From Phaffia rhodozyma (Eukaryota > Basidiomycota > Tremellomycetes > Cystofilobasidiales > Mrakiaceae), in the NCBI GenBank assembly GCA_014706385.1, contig JACGZH010000003.1, forward strand, positions 1,877,501-1,941,500: a stretch of 64,000 bases of DNA, read 5' to 3'. Below the pieces are notes generated by a model. That model was not told the origin of the DNA and did not search any database. It saw only the letters and a list, made by a program, of their open reading frames with translations. A program made the position numbers and the translations under genes. Positions within the stretch are counted from its first letter, which is position 1. Each line of letters starts with the position of its first letter. Shown here one piece after another: positions 38,786 to 51,200 of the stretch.

Positions 38786-38899
38786 ATGTCATACCCTTCC
38801 GCCCCTCCCGTGTTCTATCAACAGCAACCTCAACCTCATTCCCAACAACGGCCTCCCCATTCTCAACCACCACCACCATCTCAACTGCAACAGCAACAA

Positions 38900-38946
<47 letters not shown>

Positions 38947-38956
38947 GCAAAAGCAA

Positions 38957-38990
<34 letters not shown>

Positions 38991-40065
38991 CATACAGACC
39001 GATCAATCCTCAGTTTCTACCCCCAGAGGAGTCCTATTACCCTTCTGGGCCAGGGATTCCTTCCCATCCACATCCTCATTCGGGTCAACCCGTCGCGTCG
39101 ACGGACGCTTCTACTGGCCAGCAACCACTAGGCCAACAGCAGCAACCTCCTCAACAACAACTCGGCCAACCATCCAACCTGGCACCTCCGACGTATCCAT
39201 CAAATACATCGAATCGACCTCGTCCGTCACCAAAGTCGACGATGCATCCGTCGCTCTCGCCATCCCCTTCGAGCCCGGTATGGGAAGGAAGCTCGATGCT
39301 CGACATGTACATCGCAGACTATCTTGCCAAAAGACGCTTCCTCGCCTCCGCCAACGCGTTGGCCCAGGAGGCTGGTCTCGGAAAATTATCGGACGTCAAG
39401 GTACCGATAGATGCGAGACAGGGTTTACTCTATGAATGGTGGACCGTGTTCTGGGAGGTCTTTAGCGCGAGGACAAGTAGAGAAGGCGGGAAGGACGCTA
39501 GAGTGTACGTCCATGGCCAATCGCTCGGTCAGGACACGATCAACCATCCAAATCAGCAGCAACAACAACAATCGGGCTTTATGTCTTCCGCCGCTGCTGC
39601 TGCCGCTGCTGCCGGTGGCCATCCACCATCGGGCGTGTTATCCCGAATCGCTCAACAACCAGGCGGTCAACCCGGACAGGCTCCAATTCCAGCCGGCTCG
39701 GCCGGTGCAAGTAGACCGAGAACCGCTCAAATGACAGGCGGTCAACCACCATACCCACAGACTCATCATCGGTTTTTCCAAGATCCGAACGGGCTCCCAC
39801 TACCGCCATCTCAGACTCCTCAATCGGCTGGTGGCCCACAACAGCAGCAGCAGCAACCTTCATTCGCTCAACCGTTCCATCCATCAGCTCATCCCTCCCC
39901 ACGAACAAATCACATGCAGCCTCCTTCGGCACATCCGCTCGCACCAAGTGATCCCCATCCTACTGAGCCACCCACCACGGGTGGACCCTACCATCAATCT
40001 CCGGCCTACAACGGAGCGATGCCTCCTCCTCAGCAGCAGCAACAACAGCAACAACAGCAACAACA

Positions 40066-40101
<36 letters not shown>

Positions 40102-42191
40102 GTTCCACAACCAAGGACCTCCCCAGATCCAGATGCAGTCCCCTAGTCCGAATGGGCTGATGGGACATCCCACTCAAGACGGATCTCATCCCGGTCAGCG
40201 GCCCTCTCCAGCCGGATCGTATCAACAGCATCTTCATCCTCACCCAGCTCAATCGACCCAGCTCCAACCTCAACTCATCAGGACACATAACTCTCACTCT
40301 CAGCCTGGTCAACCTGGTGGTTCTGGTGGAGCAGTAGGAGGACAGCCACCGATGCAGGCTGGTCCTGGAGGTCCAGGTGGAGCATCAGGCGCTCCAACAC
40401 AAGGTCCGCAGGGCGGGCAGCTCCAACAACTCTCATCAGGACAACAGCACCCGTTTGAGTTACTCGGCATCAGAGGCGTGTTAGACACCGGGTTGATCGT
40501 ACAGGTCTTGAACTATCTTGGCTTGGCAGCTAGAGATCTGGCAACCCTCACAGCTGAGGAAAAGGTCAGTTTCCTTAGTTTTCTTGCTCTCTGGCATTCG
40601 ATCATGTAGCTTATCGATCTTCTCTTCTCTTTCTGTCGTTGTCTTTACGATAGGCCCTTGTCCAAGGTCGGTACACGTATGCTCTTGCCCAACACCGGCA
40701 AAGCCTTGCCCAACAGCAAGGCATGCAGCTAGGAATGAATCAACCACCTGGAAGGGCACCTGGTCAGGCTCAGCCGAGGTCTGGGTGAGTGGTCCTTTCC
40801 TTCTTTCTCATTCATCGTCCTGCTTGCTTGATCACTTACTTTACTCCTTCCTTCTTGGGTGCCTCTGTTGATATAGCGTTCAAGGGCTAACACCTCAGCA
40901 GATCCACGAACAGCGACAGATAATGAATTCTCAGCAGCAGGCGCAACTTATCCAGCAACAGCAACAGTTCTTAGTACGTTATCTTTACCTCCTTTTTTCT
41001 TCTTCCTTCTTTCTACCTGTTTTAATGTCCATCTGAGTCTAATCCACCGAATTTGCTCCTTTGTGTCTCTAACAGAATGGGCAACATCAGAAACGGAGCT
41101 CGAGCCCGACTGATGACGGTCAGCCTGTAGAAGGGAAAAAGATGAAGAAAAGCCCTTCTAATGGCGCGCTTGTATGTGTCTTTTCTCGCCTTCGTCTTTG
41201 GTGTCCTATTGCCGATAATTTCCTTATCTGTCGGATTTTCTTGTTAGCGTCAGATGCAGCTAGCCCAGCAGCCTTTGGGTGGGTCTCCTCATGCAGGTAG
41301 TCCAGGAAGCTTCATGCAGCCTCCTCCGGATCCCCACTACTCTCCGTTTCCTAGTCTCCAAGACCAGCAGATGCAAGCCATGGCTCGGCTTTCCAATGGA
41401 GACCCGTCTTCCGGTGGAGCGGGAGGAGGAGGGGGCGGTGGGCATCTCGTAAATGGAATGCCCAACTCTGCTCGTTCGACAGGTCCCAAACGACGAGGAA
41501 CCGCGCAAAGTGGCACCCAAGGGGAATCTAATGGGTCATCTGCGAGTAACGTTACGGGTGGTGGTCCAGCTGGACCAATGACGGCCCCTAGTCCGAGAAA
41601 TCAACCAAATGTCGCAGGTAATACCCCGAGAGATTCAACGATGATGCCTCCACCTTCGACACCAATTCAATCCGGTCAACCCATTCCGGTTGCTCTTCCT
41701 GTTCGTAGCCCCTTCCTTTCTCTTATTTTCTCCCTTCTCTTTGTGCACGCTACTATATAGCGACTGCCCCTATACCATCGCGTCTTTCCTCCGGAGTTTT
41801 TGACCTCTCCCTCTTCCTCTTCCTCTTTCCATGTACGCTTTGACAGACACAGCAGAGACCACCGGCATCTACTCCGAAGGATGGACCTTCACCTGGACCG
41901 AGCAGACAGCCCACACCGATGTCACTTCAACAACAGCAACAGCAATATATGAATTCTCTTCAGGCACCTACCGCGCCTTCCCCTCATCATTCCGCTTCTA
42001 CCCCGACGAACCAACCATTTTCATCCACGGGCCATTCACCTTACCCACATCCTAGTCTATCATCACATCCGAATTCTACCTCACCTCTTCCGCTGTCTAT
42101 GAATAACCCAGGTGGGGTCAGTACACCGATGATCGACGGGTTTGAACCTTCGTCTGGATCTAATGCGGTCGGACCTCAGCAGTCTCACCCT

Positions 42192-42223
<32 letters not shown>

Positions 42224-42461
42224 CCATCAACAATGGGCTCCGTCGGCTCAGGTGGATCCATCGAGTGGAAGCGGTAACCCCGGGTTGACGGGTGCTTCTG
42301 CAAACGGACCTGGATCGACAGACCTTGGTACTCACGGATTTGACAGTCTTTTGGGGATGGATGAATTACCAGAGTTTGATTTCGACCAGTACATTACTAA
42401 TCTGGGAGAGCAGGATGACTCCGGAGTCACCGCTCTCGACGGGCTCGAGACTACTGGCTAG
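38786..42461 (+). CDS. LisH-domain, polyQ transcriptional regulator (FLO8/LEUNIG-type)
   Basis: The start is ATG 38786 (MSYPSAPPVFYQQQPQ). A long Gln tract (about residues 35-70) precedes the only folded segment visible: SSMLDMYIADYLAKRRFLAS, ANALAQEAGLGKLSDVKVPI, DARQGLLYEWWTVFWEVFSA, at about residues 170-230. This is a LisH motif in the LUFS arrangement found in fungal Flo8/Som1-type and plant LEUNIG regulators. Flo8 proteins act downstream of cAMP-PKA in filamentation and adhesion; that role is inference here. The rest is Gln/Pro/Ser/Gly-rich with a basic patch (KRSSSPTDDGQPVEGKKMKK) and an acidic end (MDELPEFDFDQYITNLGEQD) that resembles an activation domain. Six exons, about 1,000 residues, stop at TAG 42459-42461. 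Confidence 0.82.
38889..38991 (+). repeat. Long CAG/CAA tract coding polyQ in the FLO8-like gene
   Basis: About 34 consecutive Gln codons, mixed CAG and CAA, are broken only by one AAG. The same DNA gives polyAla or polySer in other frames and polyLeu on the other strand. Confidence 0.95.
40030..40100 (+). repeat. Second CAG/CAA polyQ tract in the FLO8-like gene
   Basis: About 23 uninterrupted Gln codons, ending in a run of pure CAG. The pure run makes it the likelier of the gene's tracts to vary in length between strains. Confidence 0.95.
42194..42232 (+). repeat. Third polyQ tract in the FLO8-like gene
   Basis: About ten CAG codons in a row followed by His/Gln codons, near the acidic C-terminus. 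Confidence 0.9.
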
Positions 42462-43772
42462 ATAAAAGATGGATGTTTGGAAGGGGAGGAAGGGAAAGGG
42501 AGTTCATAATTCGGTTCTTCTTTTCTATATTTCTTTGATATTTCTTAATATATAAAAAGAGGAGTAGTGTACTTGTTGTGTGGAAGAGCTCTTCTTTCTT
42601 TGTTTCCTTTTCTTCCACTCTTTCTTTCCCTTTCCCCCTTTTCTCTCTGGTTTCGTTATATATATCGTTCGCTTCATTTTGTCTTCTTCTATCTCATTCT
42701 TGAGGCCCGTTTTATAGCCTCTTCAAGAGGCCATTTTTTTCTTTATGCCTACGCCTGATCTTATCTGTGTATTTCAAGAATCTGTCCTTTTCTTCACCTG
42801 GTTTTCTTTCTTCCTTCTCTCTTACTGTCACTTTGGATTTTTTGGAATCATGTTCTTGTTTCTTTTCCTTTACCTCTATGTGTCAAGCTATCATCTTGTC
42901 TCGTCTGATTAGGAGAGAGAGAGATGGATGTATGGGATAACCATTCCTTCTCTTTGTTAGGTCGGAGTTTAAGGACAACTTGAAGCGAGAACACAAAACA
43001 AACATACTCTGCTCCTGCTTGTTCTTGTATCGTCCCTTGTCATCATCTCATCTTCGAAGTTTATCATGGCATAATTCTCCTCTGTAAGGCCTATGTCTTG
43101 CCTTATCGTGTTTTACGATTACCCGCCCTTCTTTCGCACCCACACCCGCAGTTGTCTTCTCTTACTCGTATCTCCCAAGTCAGTTGGATCGGAAGATGAG
43201 GCTCCATTCCGGATGAAAAGAACCAACGTGTCCAGTTCATAAGAAGGAGAGAGGACAGAGGTAGATCGATCGATCGCTCGTACTTTTCAATTTCGTTATC
43301 TGATTGTTCGTTTGTTTACTTCTTAATGAATTCACCCGTCTAACCGAACCGAGGGAGAAAGAAAGCCACGTGGTATAAATGGAATTCAGTCCGTTGTAAA
43401 TGGATTTCAGCCGAGTGCAGACGTCAGAATATACCATTATCAATAGCCGGCGAAGAGAATGATTCTCTTAGGTTCGGCATGGTTTATCATCCGATAGCTA
43501 ACGAATGAAGTGGAATAGAGGAAAGAAAGACGGATGGGGTTATGCTAAGAAACTACGAGGAGAGCACTAGTTCCTTTCAAGTAGTGAAGAGAAAGGCGAT
43601 TATAGGGAAGAAAAGAGAAAGAAAAAGAGAGTAAGCAGGGAGATAAGTTCCGGATCGATATATAGGCCTTGGGGCAATCAACGGAGGACTGAGGTAAAGC
43701 GAGCGCAAAGAAAACAAACAACCACATGAGGGTTGAATAGAGGCAATAGAGGGAAAAAAGAAGGAAAAAAAA
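42462..43772. other. Long convergent spacer with a promoter-like site inside
   Basis: The 1.3-kb spacer lies between convergent stop codons. It is pyrimidine-rich at 42590-42860 (sense of the FLO8-like gene) and purine-rich at 43500-43770 (pyrimidine-rich in the sense of the minus-strand gene). Near 43366-43410 there is an E-box, a TATAAAT sequence and a 13-base imperfect direct repeat. No conserved reading frame is seen. Confidence 0.45.
43366..43380 (+). promoter_or_regulatory. E-box (CCACGTGG) followed at once by TATAAAT
   Basis: CCACGTGG at 43366-43373 abuts TATAAAT at 43374-43380, inside a spacer where both neighbouring genes end. Two near-identical 13-mers, AAATGGAATTCAG and AAATGGATTTCAG, follow at 43377 and 43398. 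It could be a promoter for an unannotated transcript or chance. Confidence 0.25.
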
Positions 43773-46411
43773 TCAAGTCCCATTTGAGCCTATAGGCGCT
43801 TCCACTGTCGGCGTCGCTACCGACTCTTCGTCCGCTTCCTTTTTCCTATCATTCACTACTTCTGACCCAGACGTCGGCTGGGGAAGGTCTAAACCGATCG
43901 CAAACCTCTCGTCCTCGTCCTGCTCTTTTCTGGACGATTGATCACCAAAGAACCCACCTCCGCTACCGATTTGACCATCCTCGATATCATCTCCTTCAGG
44001 TCGAGGCAATGGACTGGCATTGGCGTCATATGACATGATAGATGCAAAGCTGATTTCCTGATCTTCATCTTCTTCACTCTCTCTTCCTTTTCCTTCATCA
44101 CCGTTTTCGGTAGATCCCTCCTTGCTCATTCCAACAGTGGGTTGAGTCTGAGAGGTAGGATGACCAAGGAAAGACGAGGTGGACGAGATCAAAGGCGGTG
44201 GCCTCAACGGTGGATGGCTTGAACCGTTATGTAAAGTCGAAGATGTCTTAAGGATCGAAGTTAATACGTCTTTCGTCACTTCCTCTGACGACGACGACGA
44301 TGATGCCGGTGGTGCTGGCGAAGGATCCGATCCCGAGACTGGCACAGAAACAGAGCCAGACGATGGACCTGGGGAACTCTCCTCGTGGGCAGAAGATGAC
44401 ATGCCTCGTCTGGGCTTTCCACGTCCAGAATGCGTCTGGACATGCGCGTGGGAATGTGGATATTGATAAGGATGAGGTTGGCTCGAAGCAGTCGGGGCCG
44501 ACATAGGGTCGGCGATGGAAACAAAAACCCCAACAGGGAATCCCATCGGGCTTCTTGGCTGTCTTGGGCTTTGCAGAGAACCTACTTGAGATGAAGGAGA
44601 TGGCGAAGCAGGATACGCTGGAATAGAGGCTCCGGCTAAAGTCGAAACGGAAGTTGATGAAGAAGAGCCGGAAGATGCAGGAGGAATGGCCATCGGCGTC
44701 TGGACAGGCATCGGGGCGAACGCATAGTTGGTCTCTCGGAGATGAGCCTCAAGTTGCCGGGCGTGGTGAAGCAGAGTAGTGTGCATGGTAGATAAATGAT
44801 GAAGTTGAAACCTCAACTAGTTTCGACAAAGAAGAGCGGGAGCAAGTGCTTCGTTAGATCTGATTATGCATGTTCAAACGACAAGCCCAGAGAGCAAGAG
44901 AAAGGACAAACTTCGTATTCTCTTCTTCTAAATTCTCGTTCGTAGACTTCCCACTTTCGGCCTTCCTCCTTGAACTTTTCGATCTCCCTCCTGCCTGCCT
45001 TTTCTTTCCTTCTCAGATCCTCGCTCTCCTTTCTTCGCTCCTCGCCCCATCTTCTACCATCTTCGACCTCCCTTCTCGCTCTCTCGAGGTCTTTTCTGAG
45101 CTGCTCGACCTCTGCACTTAGCTCTGTCTGCTTTTCCTCGGCCGAGACCGCTCTGGATTCTGACCGGGCGATCGATGTTGTCAGATCAGCCAGCTCAGAC
45201 TTGAAAGTGGTGGCCGAGCGAGCAAGGGTGTCTCTCTCGGCCGTCACATCTGACAATTGGGCGTGGGACCCGAGGAGAGATGACTGGCTGGAGGCAAGTG
45301 TGGACTGCATGCTGGACAAGGTCGAGAGCGCAGTGGAGAGAGACGCTCGGAGGGACTCGACCTCGTGCTCAAGGGAAGGCGAGGTCTCTTTTGGTGGGCC
45401 TGCTTGATCCAGGGGGGACGAAGGCCAGACCGGGTGAGTCTTTGCACTAGATATAGCGAGGGACTGGGTAGACGAGTTAATGGATGTAGTCGGTGTCGTC
45501 TGGATGGAGGATGCCGGCGAGAAATCTCCGTCCTGCCCAGTTAGACCCGAGCAGGAACTTGCAGTCGATTGACCATCGGCAGCGAACTTTTCTACGATTT
45601 CATCGTGATCATTGTTGTTACTGCTGTCGATGACGGTGGTAGTAGAGGCAGGAGGAGAGGATGGGTCGGTGGAGTTGTCTCTACTTTGTGAGTTTGAACC
45701 AACAGTAGGTGTTGAGGACGAGTTTGGCGAGGACGTCGACCGGTTTATTTTATTCCGTCGCTTGGATGTGAAGGGGAGAACGACCTGAAATTTCGAGTCG
45801 GAACTGTCTCTGCTTGTGTCTTCTGAAGCTTTGGTATCTATCCGGAGTGACAGGCCACTCGACTGAGATGCCGGCTTTGTTGTAACGATCACAGGCTCGT
45901 CAATCTCTTTGGGAAAGGGTGTGATCGAGGAAGCCGGGGATATTGTGGTTGCTACAGAAGAGGACCGATTTGTATCGACCACGGCCGCTGTTGTCGTCGT
46001 CGCCGTCATTGACGCCTTGGACTTTTTTCTCTTCTTTGCACCTAGCTCACTCCTGCTAGGTCGTTCTCCGATATAGGGGCTGACGGAACTCTTGCCAACA
46101 GAAGAACTTGAGCCTCCGTTGGGAAGGGTAGACGAAGAGGCAACGCCGGAAGCGGACGATCGCTCCGACTCTTTCTTGATTAGCTCTCTCCGTGCACGTT
46201 CACTCGCTCGCCAACGACGTTTCACTTGCTGATATTTCACGAATCGGGTGACGTGGTAGGTGGCGAATAACAATGTCAACAGAGCCACGACCGCCAGGTT
46301 AGATGGCAGAGGGGACGTGCTTGATTTTGTCAGATAACGAAGAAAGTGGAGTGACTGTCGGGGCGGGGAATATATTGGGTACGACACTGGAGTGGGGGAT
46401 GGTTGGACCAT
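43773..46411 (-). CDS. Unrecognised single-pass membrane protein with a coiled coil
   Basis: I do not recognise this protein. The first ATG is at 46411-46409 (MVQPSPTPVSYPIYS); the frame is open upstream only through a GTG. A hydrophobic helix, NLAVVALLTLLFATYHVTRF, lies at residues 38-57, followed by a basic segment (KYQQVKRRWRASERARRELI), as expected for a signal-anchored protein. A long Ser/Thr-rich region follows. A strong coiled coil then runs from about LEHEVESLRASLSTALSTLS through AERDTLARSATTFKSELADL to KAGRREIEKFKEEGRKWEVY. An 85-nt intron (gtttgt...aactag) joins REYE to LRFQLHHLSTMHTTLLHHAR, a further helical stretch, then a Pro/Ser-rich, acidic tail ending EAPIGSNGT at TGA. About 850 residues. 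It might tether membranes or sort cargo, but nothing in the sequence fixes that. Confidence 0.75.
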
Positions 46412-48272
46412 GTTCTGTACGAGCTGCAGAAGAAAGGGAAGGATGGGCCACACGCTGATAGGAAGATGAGGTCAAAGAACAAAGGCCAGTGGGTGCTACC
46501 TGTTTTAGCGATCAAGCATGCAAGGTAGAAAGGCAAAGGAGGATTTTTTTTAAAAAAAGGGCCAGATACGAACGAGCGATCGGGACTTTTTGCTACTACG
46601 GATTAGTCGACCTCTCACAGAGAGCAGGGTCCGAAGAGAAAAACAGACGAGGTGGTAGGCAAGGGAGAGACGATGCCTTGACTTGGAAGCCTCTAGACAA
46701 TAAAACAGCTCGAGAAATCTAGATTGATGGAAGAGATGTGTTCCAAAGAAAGATGGAGAGATGTTCACGGTGATCAAAAGATGATTGGACAACAGGACAA
46801 GAAAAAAGAAGGCAAAGATGCCAAGAGACAAAAGTCTAAGCAAGGGAAGAAGGAGAGCACGCTCAGTTGCTTCCTACAGACGTTCCTCTCAAGCGCATTC
46901 TACCCATACTCTCTCGGTTGTGTTCTCATACTTTGATTCACACTTACAAGCTAAACGACGAGGAAGAAGCTTACCGGCCAGAACTCAAGAGAAGATTGAT
47001 GGGAGTGATGGTCTCTGTTGGATATTTCTGTAGTTCACTAGAAAGAAAATTCTGTAATGAGTTTCGTTCGTTTTCTAATGCAATGCACTCTAATCATTCT
47101 GTCTGTTCACGTGGCCGAGCTTCTTGTCATCTGTGGTCTGGCCTATAGGATTTACTTGTACATAAGAGCTTGTTGGTTAGACCAAGAAGGCACTCCTGAC
47201 TAGTCTTTCCTAGGCGCTGCTATCCGTCAACCTAGCTACCTAGCTACCTGGCTACCTACCCAACTGCCTGGCTGGCTGAGGGCTGACGCGCGCTCTGACG
47301 CGTCGAAACCCAGAACGCGTCACGGGCAAAGATCGCTGTGGCGGCTGAATGCACAGCTTTAAGAAGAGTTTTCCTGATAACCTTCCTGTTCGTTCTCTCC
47401 CTCGGTCTCTCACCCACACCTGAAACGTTCTATCCTCTCCCTTCGATCGATCCAGCTTGGAACTATAGCATACACTCAGCCAGACATACCGATTTGTCTG
47501 CTTCCTTAGTTGTTTTCTCCAAAACATCAATAGCAACTTCCCTGATAGCTTTGGGCCAACTTCCCAATCGCACAGGACCGATAATCTTCAGCCTGGCTTC
47601 CGTCATATTCCCTTGACAGATCTCGTTTGCCTTCTCTTTGTTTCAACAGCTGCACACATCCTTGTGGTAGCCCGATTACACACCCTATCTTATATTCCCT
47701 CTCCTCTTATTCCCCTTGCCTACATCCGGACCCTGACACCAAAGACGATGCCTGTGCCCTCCTGCGATTCACATCCTCATTCTCATTTTCAACACTTCAA
47801 GATAGCCTCCTTCAGCTCGTCCCTCGTTTTGTCCATCGCTGTAAGTTCACTTCGTGCTTCTCTTTCTTGTCCGCACACTAGATTCTGTTGGCTGACTATT
47901 GTCTTGTTGAACGCCTATGGTCTTAGATTCACAACTCTATCGCCCAAACTACACACACCTTCACACCTTGAAGAACCAACCAATTTCTCCTCTTCAAATT
48001 ACAACCTGATACGCACGTCCAAATCTGCAGACAGATTTGGCTCAAACTCTGGTAAGCTCTACTTTCGCCAGGACTACCCTGAGGCCAGCGACATTCGGAG
48101 CTGATCAATGTCCTCTCATCGTTCCTTTAGAAAATACACTACTACCGATTCAAACACGCTCACCCGCACACATTCATAAACTTAAGACTCAATCGCCCCT
48201 TCCAACCTGCTTCTTGATACATCAACTCGTCACTCATATCAGACCGCATAAACCATACTGTGGGCAGAACTC
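46412..48272. promoter_or_regulatory. Long divergent spacer between two unrecognised genes
   Basis: At 1.86 kb this is the longest spacer in the window. It contains a purine-rich patch next to the membrane-protein gene (46530-46860), a CTAC/CTGG-rich patch at 47225-47275, paired ACGCGT motifs at 47298-47320, and a CT-rich stretch toward the right-hand gene. Open frames at 46867-48104 are short, and none has family resemblance or good splice continuity. A transcribed leader with introns for the right-hand gene is possible. Confidence 0.45.
47298..47320. promoter_or_regulatory. Paired MluI cell-cycle boxes (ACGCGT)
   Basis: ACGCGT occurs at 47298-47303 and again at 47315-47320, starting 17 bp apart, with a related GACGCG at 47285-47290. 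Clustered ACGCGT is the MBF (Mbp1-Swi6) target controlling G1/S genes in yeasts. The cluster is non-coding, about 0.9 kb from both divergent start codons. Function is inference. Confidence 0.4.
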
Positions 48273-51200
48273 ATGTCCTCTCATCCTTATCACCCTAACC
48301 CACCGGGTTCCGCCCAAAACTCTCCTTCCAACTCCCCCCGGCTGCCAACGATCAAACTCCGGCTGGGCGCGTCCGCTAGCACGCCCACACTCGGCTCTTC
48401 TTCCGCACCCATTACATCTCCCGCAGCGGTCCATCCATATGCCTCCAGACCTATCCCCGCCGGTCCATCAAGATCTGTCTCCCCGTTCTTCACTAAACCA
48501 GAGAAGCCCGGCAAGACTGCAGCAAAACCGAAACCAAAGCTCGGCTCATCGAAACCAAAGATCACTAAGGTTCCTCTTGGTTCGCCTCCTCCCGCTCAAC
48601 ATGGTCTCTTGACAGCAGGAACATCTTCCCGGCCTAACGTCCACCGAGTCTTTCCGCCGCCACCGCTATCAAATCTGGGCGCGAGTTCCACTACCAGTGG
48701 CGGTCCTCTTCCGAGCTTCAAGAAGAAGGCTTCTCAGTACTCGGCTCCGACATCGACAAAGTCTGGGCCCAGCGGGAGCAGTACGAGTGGCAAATCTAGG
48801 GAGAAAAACAGCTTAGGAGCAGTCAAAGAGAGAGCCTTTAATCCACCCACCGGTCCGAAATCGATGACAGCTAAGGACAAAGGGAAAGCGAAGGCGCACG
48901 AACCCGGATTTAACTATGGTGATACTCTCTCGGCGCCCTCTTCTGCCAGTAACTCGCCATATAGCAAACCAATTCCGACTGGTCCGAAAGCCCACAAGCT
49001 CAAGACGGTCTCGGCCGGATCGAAACCAATGAAACCGAGCCAATCGGCTGCGGCCTTGTCGTCGTTCACCCATCGGGACGGGTCTAAGCCCATTCCGACA
49101 GGACCATCGGCATTAACCAATCCATTTTCGAAACCACCCAAACATGCTCCTCCCTCAACCTATGCCTTCAACGGACCGACCGGACCGTCTGCTACTGTGT
49201 CCATCTCGGCCTACCCTTCCGGCTCTACCTCTGCCGATTCATCTTTTCCGATCGCCATAAATGATGACATCTCCGCCCCTTTAAGCGCGCCAATTCAAGA
49301 CAAAGTCAAGTCAAAGTCCAAATCGCATCAGCGCAAGAAATCGGACGGCTTGTCGGTCCAGAGAAAGGTATCAACGAAACGATGGGTAGAGGACGTATCC
49401 CAGTCAGAGAGTTCACTCTCGTCCTCAGGAGAGGATGACAAGCCTTTGATGAAGAGCTTAGCTCATAGACATACTATCACATCCACCGCTGCTACCCCTA
49501 CTTCGGCTTTACCGCCCAGTTCTTCCGCCAGAGCTCAGACCACTACCAATAAGAAAAAGACAACGGCCTCATCTTCCACCGCACTCCCGCCTACGCCCAT
49601 CCTCGTCGATATGCCGGGAATGGAGAGTGATGGAAGCTTGACGTCGTTACCTGACGAGTTTGACGATGACGACGAGGAAGAAGCTTCGTTCATGAACGAT
49701 GGAGGGGTTTTCATGCGGGCTTCATCTTCTACCACAGAGTCCGGATCGGAGAGCTCAACATCGTTCTCGACCACTACCGAGGGTGACGATGACGAGAATG
49801 ACGATTCATCGATGGTGGCGGAGGATGATGATTTCATGAGAAAGGAAGATTGGGAGAAGCGAAGACGGGGGCGGAAGTTGGGTGGGTGGGAGCAGAGAAA
49901 ACCTGGAGGGATGTCTGGTGGGAATAACGGAGGAGGAGCGTACGATTCTCAAGATGGCCTTGATTCGGCCTCAAGTTCAGCAGCGGACGATGAGGATGAT
50001 GACGACGAAGAAGACAGCGAAGCGTTAAACTCTGACGTAGGCGAGCTCCAGCTGGGTCATCATATTCTCCCTCCACACTTTTCATCCCATCCCACCGGTG
50101 CCCATCTATATCATCATCATTCCACTAACGATCATCGGTCCAGCCACCATCGCCGGTCGTCAACAACCAACCAACCTCACCCTTCGTCCTCGTATCAAGA
50201 AGAAGAGGATCTCCACATCCTCGCTTTCGATTCCCATGGAGCCAGACTACCCGGCCCGGGTTCCAACCACCATGGCCTAGGTTCGAGTATCAAACCTGGG
50301 GATGGTGAACCATGGAGCGAAGACTCGAGCGACGAAGATGATGTCGAAGCTCTTTGGTTCGAAGGCCTCAGCGATTTTGATTCGGGTGAGGAAGAACGAA
50401 TATTCGGAGCCGCTTTGAAAGGAAGTACTTCTGGAACCCGATCGGCTGGAACTCCGTCCGACGGCCGACCGGTCTCTGCTTCAAACGAGGGATTCCCAGA
50501 CGGACAGGGCCAAGGCGACGAAACAGAGAGCGAGGTGTGCGAAGGATCAGAGTCTGATCATCAACGAGGATGGACTCTGAACTCGCTCCTTCGTCGGACA
50601 TCCGCCGCTCATAACTTATTGTCTCCACACGAAAATGCGCTCCCGCTCTCTGTACTTTCACTTGAAGAGGCCCTAGCAAGTTTTGCTCAGAACGAGGATT
50701 CCGTCGGAACACCAGCTGAGGGAACGTCTCCTGGGATGATGATCATTGAGGATCTCGATGGTCAGCTCTGTTTCGGAGCGTTGGGTGCTTTAGGAGACGG
50801 AGGTAGCATGAACTTAGAGGATCCACTTGGAAGCGCGGGTAGCGGAGGAGCATTCGAATTCGCAACAGAGAGCGAGGGAGATAGTGACGGTGCCAGAGAC
50901 GCAGAGAAATGGGAAGGACTTTGGTATGTGATTTGTGTTGTACTTTTTCTCATTCAGAGGCCATAGTATTAATCTCAATGAATGTTCTTCCTTTCTTTTC
51001 CTTGTAGGGATGACGAAGTTGACGATGAGGACCTGTACTTAGGGGACGAAGAGGGCGACACCACGGATTCCCTTCCAGATGACGAAGATGTCATCCCCGC
51101 CCCTCGGATTCCTGTCCATTCAATGTCGATTCCGATACCGATTCCATCGCCTGCTTCGTTCCCTTCGCCCAAGGATAACGAGTTGGATGCTCCAAAAGCT

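Noticed and set aside
38667..38993. Minus-strand polyAla and polyLeu frames opposite CAG tracts
   Set aside because: They are the complement of the polyQ repeats and have no independent support. The same applies at 23493-23720 and 39884-40312.
38389..39435. A 348-codon open frame overlapping the start of the FLO8-like gene in another frame
   Set aside because: It is Phe/Ser-rich from CT-rich leader DNA and then polyThr/Ala from the CAG repeat read out of frame; the LisH domain proves the other frame is coding.
46412..46453. N-terminal extension of the coiled-coil membrane protein
   Set aside because: It would begin at GTG; the first ATG in frame is at 46411. An upstream exon is not excluded.
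47338..47616. A 92-codon plus-strand frame with a signal-peptide-like start
   Set aside because: No conserved sequence follows the hydrophobic start, and it lies in the leader/promoter region of the next gene.
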